15,140 nt of DNA from a bacterium (GTDB lineage Bacteria; KSB1; UBA2214). Location of the stretch: positions 1 through 15,140 of the forward strand of contig JAKQKF010000450.1 of assembly GCA_029560815.1 (NCBI GenBank), written 5' to 3'. The notes below the pieces were generated by a model. The model ran no database searches. It saw nothing but the letters and a program-made list of their open reading frames with translations, and was not told where the DNA came from. Position numbers and translations under genes: made by a program. How positions within the stretch are numbered: position 1 is the first letter of the stretch; every line of letters starts with the position of its first letter. Shown piece by piece: positions 1 through 6,501 of this stretch.

Positions 1-1353
1 GCCCCCGTCATGGAACGGGGTCACCTCCTCGAGAAGAGAGAAATCCCCGGACTCTTTCAGCCAGGTCATGATCGCCAGGGGCAGCCAGAGGGGGGTATCG
101 CTGTGGCCGGTGCGTTCGCCGCCGCCGGTGAGAGGGTAGTAGAGGTGAAAGGTGGAGCCGTCGCGAAACTGGAAGCGGGTCATTTCGAGGATGCGCGTCC
201 TGACCCAATCCGGCCGCGGGATGACCGGGCCGAGGACATCCTGGCAGGAGTCGCGGTAGCCGCGGCCGAAAAGCAGGCCGCCGTGATAATAAGAGGCGTC
301 GCGCGAAAAGCGGAAAGTCACCGAAGTCTGGTACTGGTTCCAGACATTGAGCATGGTGTTCATGTCGTCATCCGGGGTCTCAACCTGCACGTGGCCGAGA
401 TACTCCTGCCACTCCGTGCGCAGGGCCTGATAAGCCGCCTCCACGGCAGCCGGATGGCGGTATTTCTCCACCACCGCGGCCGCCTGCGCTGCGTGATCTT
501 CGCGCGCCACCACCCCCATCATCAGGGTGAAAGTCTTTTCCTCTCCGGGCTCAAGGAGGAGCCGAGACTGCAGGGCGGCGATGGCGTCACCGGCGGTGAT
601 CTCGCTGTTGAAACAGCACCCGTTTTCCACCGCGACCGGATCGGCCTCGGAGCGCCAGCGGCCGATGAAGCGGTCCTTGCTGCCGTCCCAGCCGGTCACC
701 GGCAGGGAGGAGGCGAAGAAAACATAGCGGTCCCAGGCCTGGTTGGCCTGCTTGACCGTCGCCCCGGCATAGGTGACCCAGTAGCGCTTGCTGGCGAGGA
801 GAATTTCGCGCTCGCGGTCAAAATGGACATCGTTGAAATGCTGGTCGTTGGGCTGGTTGATCAGATCGACCAGGGCGTGGCCGAGGGCGAGCTCGTCATA
901 GGCGAAGATATCGAGTTCTCTCTTTGCGGAAGAACTGTTTTTCAGGGTGACCTGCCAGATCTCGAGGTCGTCATCGGCCGGGACAAAATAGAGGATCGAG
1001 GCATCGATGCCTTCGCAGCGGGAAGAGATGCGGGTGTAGTAAAGGCCGTGGCGGCATTCGAAATCGGCGAGCGGGCGCATCATCGGCTGCCAGGTGGGCG
1101 ACCAGTAGTGGCCGTTCGCCCGGTCGCGCAGGACGACGTAGCGCCCGGGCCGGTCGATGGGCAGGCTGTTGTAGCGCCAGCGGGTGATGCGGCTGTCGCG
1201 CGGGCTTTTGAAAAAGCTGTAGCCGCCGGCGGTGTGGGAGATCAGGCCGGTGTAGCGGCCGTTGGAGATATAGTTGACCCAGGGCGCCGGGGTATCGGGC
1301 CGGGTGATGATGATCTCGCGCCGGTCGTCGGAAAAATGGGCATATCTGTGCAC
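1..1353 (-). CDS. GH94 glycoside phosphorylase (cellobiose/chitobiose phosphorylase-like), partial: 3' end beyond window
   Basis: This enzyme would split a beta-linked disaccharide or oligosaccharide with inorganic phosphate in the cytoplasm, giving an alpha-sugar-1-phosphate. The first 451 codons are present. The N-terminus has the GH94 pattern ITRPDTPAPWVNYISNGRY (residues 17-34), then TAGGYSFFK (41-49) and CRHGLYYT (100-107), all typical of the N-terminal beta-sandwich. The linker and start of the (alpha/alpha)6 barrel follow, with GRGYRDSCQD (363-372), whose Arg-Asp pair binds sugar in characterised members. The general-acid Asp, in an ADWND-type motif in the family, should lie past position 1. 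The start is GTG at 1353, chosen for an AGGAG six bases upstream. It lies 50 bp after the phosphohexomutase that would consume its product. There is no signal peptide. Whether the substrate is cellobiose, laminaribiose, chitobiose or a longer dextrin cannot be told from this half. Confidence 0.93.
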   Translation of the reverse strand, partial: MHRYAHFSDDRREIIITRPDTPAPWVNYISNGRYTGLISHTAGGYSFFKSPRDSRITRWRYNSLPIDRPGRYVVLRDRANGHYWSPTWQPMMRPLADFECRHGLYYTRISSRCEGIDASILYFVPADDDLEIWQVTLKNSSSAKRELDIFAYDELALGHALVDLINQPNDQHFNDVHFDREREILLASKRYWVTYAGATVKQANQAWDRYVFFASSLPVTGWDGSKDRFIGRWRSEADPVAVENGCCFNSEITAGDAIAALQSRLLLEPGEEKTFTLMMGVVAREDHAAQAAAVVEKYRHPAAVEAAYQALRTEWQEYLGHVQVETPDDDMNTMLNVWNQYQTSVTFRFSRDASYYHGGLLFGRGYRDSCQDVLGPVIPRPDWVRTRILEMTRFQFRDGSTFHLYYPLTGGGERTGHSDTPLWLPLAIMTWLKESGDFSLLEEVTPFHDGG

Positions 1354-1365
1354 AATGGACTCCTG
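1354..1365 (-). promoter_or_regulatory. Ribosome binding site of the GH94 gene, supporting a GTG start
   Basis: On the minus strand CAGGAG is followed by TCCATT and then GTG, a six-base spacing. The reading frame stays open further upstream, so this site decides the start. Translation from this GTG gives the expected N-terminal GH94 sequence almost at once. Confidence 0.6.
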
Positions 1366-1403
1366 AAAGAGGTAGATGGTAAAGGGCGATCGCGCCGGTG
1401 CGG

Positions 1404-2822
1404 CTATCGGGTCAACAGCGCCTCGCCGAGCCCCAAAAGCTGCTGAACCTTTTCCTGCCGGTCCGATCCGGCATAGATGCGGCCGAGGGGTTCGGTGTCC
1501 GAGACGCGCAGCAGCATCCAGGAGCTCTCGTCGAAGTAAAATTTGATGCCATCCATCCGGGTGACCGAGGCGACCTTGAAGCCGCCGATGCGGCCGGGCG
1601 GGCTTTGCACAAGCTCGTTCATATTCTTCTGCAAGGCGGCGAGAGGATGATAGCGGTCGATGCGGCCGTAGGCGAAGGGGCCGAACTCGCGGCGCAGGCC
1701 TGCGACCAGTTCAGCCAGCGGCACCCCGGTTGCGGCGAGCAGCTCGATGGCCATCAGGGAGGAGAACAGGCCATCGCGTTCGGGGATGTGGCCGGCGTAG
1801 CCGAATCCGCCGCTCTCCTCGCCGCCGATGAGGATCTCCCGCTCGAGCATCTGTTCGGCCACATGTTTGAATCCGACCGGGACCTCGATCACGCGCCGTC
1901 CGGCCGCGGCCGCCATACGGTCGATTGTCGCGGCCATGGAGGTGGTGCGCACAACATCGCCCGGCCAGCCGCGGCTCGCCAGCAGATGGCGGAAGAAGAG
2001 GGGCATCAGGTCGTGCAGTTCGACGAAGCGGCCCTGATGGTCAAGGAGGCCGAAGCGGTCGGCGTCGCCGTCGGTGGCCAGGCCGAGATCGGCGCCGTGG
2101 GCCGGCACGGCCGCCGCCAGTTCGCTGAGGTTGCTGAGGATCGGCTCGGGCAGTCTGTTTTTGAAAAGGGGATGGGGATCCTGGCCGATGCCGATGAACC
2201 GGCTTTCCGCCCACTCCGGCGGCAGCAGACGGCGCAGGAAGCCGCAGCCGGCCCCGTGCATGGCGTCGCAGACCAGCCGCAGCGGGGCGGCGGCGATGCG
2301 CTCCCAGTCGAAATAGTGCCGCACATGCAGGGCGTAGGGGGTGAAGAGATCGGCCGGCGTGATCATTTTTTTGCTCATTGCCGCATCCTGGCGGACGGGC
2401 GTGCGGAAGAGGCGTGACGCGACAGCGCGGGTCTGGTCGGCCATGAAGGGGCCGCCACAGGATGCCTTGAATTTGACGCCGTTATAGTTCCAGGGGTTGT
2501 GGCTGGCGGTGACCATGACGCCGGCGGCGAGGCCGCGTTCGCGCACGGCAAAAGAGAGCACGGGGGTGGGGCACCAGGAGTCGCTCAGCAGGACCGGGAT
2601 TTCGTTGGCCGCAAGGACTCCGGCCAGGGCCGCCCCGAAATGTTCCGAGAGAAAGCGGGTGTCGTAACCGATGGCCACGCCCTGCCCCGCCGTGCCCGCC
2701 GCCTGGAGATGGTCCGCCAGCGCCTGGCCGATGACGCGCACATGCGCGAAGGTGAAATCCTCGGCGATGAGGGCGCGCCAGCCGTCGGTGCCGAAGCGGA
2801 TGGGATTTTGGGGCTGAATCAT
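1404..2822 (-). CDS. Phosphohexomutase (phosphoglucomutase/phosphomannomutase family)
   Basis: A cytoplasmic alpha-D-phosphohexomutase of 472 residues, the usual length, which interconverts sugar-1-phosphate and sugar-6-phosphate through a phosphoserine. All four family motifs are visible: the substrate entry motif RFGTDGWR (9-16); the phosphoserine loop TASHNPWNYNG with Ser107; the metal-binding DGDADR (251-256); and the sugar-binding GGEESGGFG (333-341). The GEESG form is nearer to glucose-type mutases than to GlmM, which usually has GGEQSGH. The phosphate-binding loop near the C-terminus reads RVSDTEP (439-445), with Asp where SGTEP is usual. It lies 26 bp downstream of the HyuA-like gene and 50 bp upstream of the GH94 phosphorylase, so its natural job is probably to turn GH94-made glucose-1-phosphate into glucose-6-phosphate. 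The ribosome site is weak (AAGG about 13 bases upstream). A phosphomannomutase or GlcNAc-phosphate role is possible. Confidence 0.93.
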   Translation of the reverse strand: MIQPQNPIRFGTDGWRALIAEDFTFAHVRVIGQALADHLQAAGTAGQGVAIGYDTRFLSEHFGAALAGVLAANEIPVLLSDSWCPTPVLSFAVRERGLAAGVMVTASHNPWNYNGVKFKASCGGPFMADQTRAVASRLFRTPVRQDAAMSKKMITPADLFTPYALHVRHYFDWERIAAAPLRLVCDAMHGAGCGFLRRLLPPEWAESRFIGIGQDPHPLFKNRLPEPILSNLSELAAAVPAHGADLGLATDGDADRFGLLDHQGRFVELHDLMPLFFRHLLASRGWPGDVVRTTSMAATIDRMAAAAGRRVIEVPVGFKHVAEQMLEREILIGGEESGGFGYAGHIPERDGLFSSLMAIELLAATGVPLAELVAGLRREFGPFAYGRIDRYHPLAALQKNMNELVQSPPGRIGGFKVASVTRMDGIKFYFDESSWMLLRVSDTEPLGRIYAGSDRQEKVQQLLGLGEALLTR

Positions 2823-2848
2823 GGGTGTGTCCGTGCCTTTCAGAGGGG

Positions 2849-4999
2849 CTAACGGCCGGCCGCGAGCACGACGATGGGCTCGTCCCGGTCATATTTTTCG
2901 GTTTCGATCCGGGCCAGGGCGAGGATCTGTTCTTTCTCGGCCAGCCCGGTCATATCGATGATCCTGCGCCCGATGAGAATAAAGAGGTCCGGCAGCAGGG
3001 CGCCGGCGTCGCCATAGATCGTGAGGTTCTCCATGGCTTCGTCGATGAAGGCCCGGGTTTGGCCGATCGTTCCCTGCCAAAAGTCGGCATCGGCCAGCTG
3101 CAGGCGGACGATGCCTTCCTGATCGAGCACCCGCAGGGCCTTTTTTTCGCGGCGGACGATACCCCACAGCCGCGTCGTGAGCTGCCGGTGCAGGAAGAGG
3201 CTCAGGAGCGGGGTCCCGCCGGCGGGGTCGACCTGTTCCGTTTCGGTCTTGAACGACAGCGCGGCCAGTTTGCGCAAGGCCTCCGGCTCCAGAGGCAGCA
3301 CACCGAGGTCGCGCGCGCGCAGCTCCGAAGCGCCGGTGGCGGTGGCGGTCACCCGTTTGCTCTGGCGGTCGATGTCGATGGTCACCTCGATCGAATCGGG
3401 GCTGGCGCCCATGCGCTGCACCGAAGCGATCGCCTGGCTGCGCAGCTTGAGGATCTCCTCCTCGGTCGGCTGGATGATGGTGCGCTCGACGCTGTCGCGG
3501 ATGATGCCGAGGGCGGCGCCGATGGCGGAGATCACCTCGCAGTTTTCGGCGATCTGGTGCGGCAGCTGCAGGGTCCGGGCGGCATAGGGGACGATGGCCG
3601 TGGCACCGCCGCCGCCGCCGACCAGCTGCACCAGGGAGCGTTCCATCCTGTACTCCTTGATCAGCTGTTCGACCACAACGATGACCTTGGCCGAAGCCAG
3701 GTCGAGCAGCCGGGTGGCGATTTTTTGCCCCTCCTCCTCCCATACCCGGCTCAGCCAGGCGAAGATGCGGTCGATGACAGGCCGGTTGCCGCGGCCGTAG
3801 CCGACGTCCGGGACGAGATCGAGATAGTTGGCCGCCTCGGTGGGGGTGAGGGTGTAGGCGGCCTCCTCCCCTTCAATCTCGATGCGCAAATAGTCCTCAG
3901 GGTCGCCGGGCCGCGGCTGGACCAGGTTCTGCGCGAAAACTGCTCCTGCGGGGATTTCCGCAAAAGAGGGGTACCTGAGGCCGGCGATGTGGGCGCTGCG
4001 CGGGCCGACATCGGCGATGCGGTTCTGTTTGATCCGCGGCATCGAGCCGCCGCCGATGCCGACGGTGCGCACATCGAGGGTGCGCAGGTAGAGCTTGTGG
4101 CCGCCGACGATGGCGCTGCGCACCAGGGGCCGGCCGTTGCGGATGGCCGAGATGTCCGAGCTGGTGCCGCCGACCTCGACAAAGATCCCGTCCGAGATGC
4201 GGGCGTACATCAGCGCCGCCGCCACGCCGGCGGCGGGGCCGGAGAGCATGGTCAGGATAGGCCGGCGCCGCATCTCGTCGATCTCCATGATGCCGCCGTC
4301 GCTGCGCATCACCATCAGCGGAGCGGTGATCCCCGAAGCGCGCACGCTCTGTTCGGTTCTGTTCGCCGTTTCGAGCATTTTCGGCAGCATACTCGCATTG
4401 ATCACCGCCGTGCGGGTGCGGATGCGCAGCCCGTAAAGCTGCGAGATGATCGAGGCGGCGCTGGCCGGCAAGCCCATCGCGGCAGCGGCCGCGACGACCC
4501 GTTCTTCATTTTGCGGATTGTCGACCCCGAAAGACTCGCTGGCGACGATCACCTCGGCGCCCTCCGCCACCAGTTCACCGATCAGGGCGCGGATTTTCTC
4601 CTCCTCCAGCGCGCTGCTGTCGAGGAACCGGTGCACGGTGTGGATGAACTTGCCGGGTGCCAGCTCGATGTCGCCGACATCGGTTTCGCGCCGGGCGCGG
4701 CCGCTCTCGAGACCGCTCGCCATCCCGATCACCCCCACCCTGGCGACATCCCCCTCAAGCAGGGCGTTGGTCGCCTGGGTGGTGCTGTGGGCGATCAGGG
4801 CCACCTCCTCCGCCAGAATCTTTCCCTCTTCGAGCAGCTTGTGCATGGCCTCGACCACGCCGCGGGCCACCCCCTCCGCAGCCGTGTGGGTGGTGGGTAG
4901 ATAGCTTTTGGCGATGATCTCGTAATTCGCGGCGTTCACCGCCACCGCATGGGTGAAGGTGCCGCCGACATCGATGCCGATCTTTATCCTGCGCTGCAT
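2849..4999 (-). CDS. Hydantoinase/oxoprolinase family protein, HyuA-type ATPase subunit
   Basis: A 716-residue protein of the HyuA / N-methylhydantoinase A / acetone carboxylase beta class. These are ASKHA-fold ATPases that phosphorylate a carbonyl oxygen to allow ring opening or carboxylation. Visible motifs are GIDVGGTFTHAV (8-19, phosphate-1 loop), AHSTTQATNALLEG (70-83), SGPAAGVAAA (253-262), VGGTSSD (276-282), VRTVGIGGGS (310-319) and LVGGGGGA (459-466). The length fits a complete subunit, but no HyuB partner is encoded in this window. The conserved Asp of GGTFTD is His here. I chose ATG at 4999 because AAGGTGG lies five bases upstream; a GTG at 5008 would add three residues but falls inside that ribosome site. 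The gene starts 14 bp after the permease stop, so the permease probably imports its substrate. The substrate cannot be named from sequence. Confidence 0.88.
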   Translation of the reverse strand: MQRRIKIGIDVGGTFTHAVAVNAANYEIIAKSYLPTTHTAAEGVARGVVEAMHKLLEEGKILAEEVALIAHSTTQATNALLEGDVARVGVIGMASGLESGRARRETDVGDIELAPGKFIHTVHRFLDSSALEEEKIRALIGELVAEGAEVIVASESFGVDNPQNEERVVAAAAAMGLPASAASIISQLYGLRIRTRTAVINASMLPKMLETANRTEQSVRASGITAPLMVMRSDGGIMEIDEMRRRPILTMLSGPAAGVAAALMYARISDGIFVEVGGTSSDISAIRNGRPLVRSAIVGGHKLYLRTLDVRTVGIGGGSMPRIKQNRIADVGPRSAHIAGLRYPSFAEIPAGAVFAQNLVQPRPGDPEDYLRIEIEGEEAAYTLTPTEAANYLDLVPDVGYGRGNRPVIDRIFAWLSRVWEEEGQKIATRLLDLASAKVIVVVEQLIKEYRMERSLVQLVGGGGGATAIVPYAARTLQLPHQIAENCEVISAIGAALGIIRDSVERTIIQPTEEEILKLRSQAIASVQRMGASPDSIEVTIDIDRQSKRVTATATGASELRARDLGVLPLEPEALRKLAALSFKTETEQVDPAGGTPLLSLFLHRQLTTRLWGIVRREKKALRVLDQEGIVRLQLADADFWQGTIGQTRAFIDEAMENLTIYGDAGALLPDLFILIGRRIIDMTGLAEKEQILALARIETEKYDRDEPIVVLAAGR

Positions 5000-5011
5000 G
5001 GATTCCACCTT
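5000..5011 (-). promoter_or_regulatory. Ribosome binding site of the HyuA-like gene, deciding its start
   Basis: The minus strand reads TGACC, then AAGGTGG, then AATCC, then ATG. The TGA is the permease stop. The near-perfect Shine-Dalgarno with a five-base spacer favours ATG at 4999 over the in-frame GTG at 5008, which is part of the AAGGTGG itself. Confidence 0.6.
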
Positions 5012-5013
5012 GG

Positions 5014-6501
5014 TCAGAAGAAAAGCAGGGCGCTGGCCGCCAGTCCCAGGGCCGAGACGACCCAGACATAGGGCAGGGTCCGCCAGAGGATCTGCTGGAC
5101 ATCGAGATGAAGTTCATTGGCGATCCAGACATTCTGGGTGTTGGTCGGGTCGCAAATGCCCTGGATCTGCCCCACCGAGATCAGCATGCCCATGATCGCC
5201 GCGGCCGGCAGAGCGCCCGAGGCGAGCATGATCGCCGCCATGCCGTAGCCCATGCCCCAGACATTGAGCGGGCCGCGGTAGAGCGAGAGGGGAGCGAGCA
5301 CGGTGAAGACTAAAAGATAGAGCCAGGGCGAGGAGGGAATGATCCTGATCATCACCGGCTTGAGAAAAGCGAGCACCGGCCACTCCGCACCCTGATGGAG
5401 TGCGCTCCATTCATTTCCCGGACCGATAATGGCGTTGAGGAGCATGCCGATGCCCATCATCAGCACTACCGCGGGCATGACGCTGGCCCCGCCCTCGATG
5501 ATCGCCTGGCTGAGCATGTTAATGCTGCCCTTGCGCCAGGTTACGACAAAGCCGTAAAAAAGTCCGCTGATGAACGCGGTGACGAAGGAGATCTTGAAGA
5601 TCAGGATCAGCAGGAGCGGCACCACCGGCGTCAGATAGGCGTACCAGACGATGCGGCTCAGGTGGCGTTCGCGGCCGGTCAGCTTGCGCGCGAGATCGAA
5701 GAGAATGCGCACGGCGACCAGGCCCGCGAGCAGGAGCAGGGCATATTTGAGCCCGGTGCCGAGGGCGTGAAGAACGCTGCGAAAGGCGGGCGCTCCCGCT
5801 GCGTGCTGATAGCCGAAGAGGAGCAGGGCTGCGGCCAGGGCGGCCAGGAGGCCATAGCCGGCCAGCTTTTTCAGGGGCAGTTTCTGGCCTTCGCGCCGCA
5901 GTTCGAGGGTGAGAAAAGCCAGGGCCATCAGCAGGCAGATGGCAAAGAGCACCAGGGCAAAGCTGCGGATGGTGGGGATGTCCAGTTTGAGGACGTCGAT
6001 ATAGAGGGCCCAGTTGCCGGCGTTGAGGATGCCGCCCAGGTTGATGCCGATCAGGAAGAGGCCGGCGGTGGTGAGGCTGCTGAATCCGACCGAAGCCATG
6101 ATCGGCAGTACAATCGTCGCCACCATGATGATGGCGCCCAAACCGCCGAGGGTGGTGAAGAGCATGGCGATGAGCAGGAGCATGATCAGACCGACGCTCC
6201 AGGGCCGGTCGCCGGCGAGTTCGGCGCCGTTCTTGATCAGATGCTCCGCCACGCCCGATTTCTGCAGCAGAAAACTGAGCATGCCGCCGAAGATCGCCAC
6301 TGTGTAGGCGGTATGGAGGCGGACCGCCCCGTCACCGACGACATGGTGGAGCAGATCGCGGCCGGAGACTCCGCCCAGCAGTGCCACCAGCACCGCCATG
6401 ACCGGCAGGGCGATCAGCGCCGGCAGTTTGCGGAAGAACATCAGCAGGGCCATGGTGACAAAGACGGCGAGAAAGCCGAGGAGCTGCAGGGTTGCGGTCA
6501 T
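5014..6501 (-). CDS. Ion-transporter-superfamily permease (citrate/dicarboxylate/gluconate transporter-like)
   Basis: A very hydrophobic 495-residue inner-membrane protein with about 12 likely membrane segments. The clearest are near residues 5-22, 27-44, 65-80, 103-135, 144-160, 180-198, 213-230, 251-268, 284-320, 341-360, 391-407 and 472-494. Two half-repeats each contain a small-residue-rich re-entrant-looking stretch: TTLGGLGAIIMVATIVLPIM (116-135), and the region from residue 430 through QIQGICDPTNTQNVW (445-459). This layout is typical of the ion transporter superfamily (CitMHS, DcuC, GntP and relatives), which carries organic acids. The start codon overlaps the stop of the upstream flavoprotein (ATGA), so the two are translationally coupled. 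The stop is 14 bp before the HyuA-like ATPase. From context it probably imports the organic acid or cyclic amide handled by that protein; the substrate is unknown. Confidence 0.8.
   Translation of the reverse strand: MTATLQLLGFLAVFVTMALLMFFRKLPALIALPVMAVLVALLGGVSGRDLLHHVVGDGAVRLHTAYTVAIFGGMLSFLLQKSGVAEHLIKNGAELAGDRPWSVGLIMLLLIAMLFTTLGGLGAIIMVATIVLPIMASVGFSSLTTAGLFLIGINLGGILNAGNWALYIDVLKLDIPTIRSFALVLFAICLLMALAFLTLELRREGQKLPLKKLAGYGLLAALAAALLLFGYQHAAGAPAFRSVLHALGTGLKYALLLLAGLVAVRILFDLARKLTGRERHLSRIVWYAYLTPVVPLLLILIFKISFVTAFISGLFYGFVVTWRKGSINMLSQAIIEGGASVMPAVVLMMGIGMLLNAIIGPGNEWSALHQGAEWPVLAFLKPVMIRIIPSSPWLYLLVFTVLAPLSLYRGPLNVWGMGYGMAAIMLASGALPAAAIMGMLISVGQIQGICDPTNTQNVWIANELHLDVQQILWRTLPYVWVVSALGLAASALLFF

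Noticed and set aside
10..1446. Plus-strand open frame of 478 codons at the left edge
   Set aside because: It lies opposite the GH94 gene, whose minus-strand translation shows clear family motifs, and it has no recognisable domain of its own.
3603..3620. Run of CCG/GCC triplets that looks like a microsatellite
   Set aside because: It encodes the glycine-rich loop LVGGGGGA of the HyuA-like protein, which is a family motif, so coding constraint explains it.
2825..4900. Long plus-strand open frame of 691 codons opposite the HyuA-like gene
   Set aside because: Its translation is rich in Gly, Asp, Ala, Arg and His with no domain, whereas the minus strand gives a full HyuA protein with all motifs. 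It is an antisense shadow of high-GC codon use.
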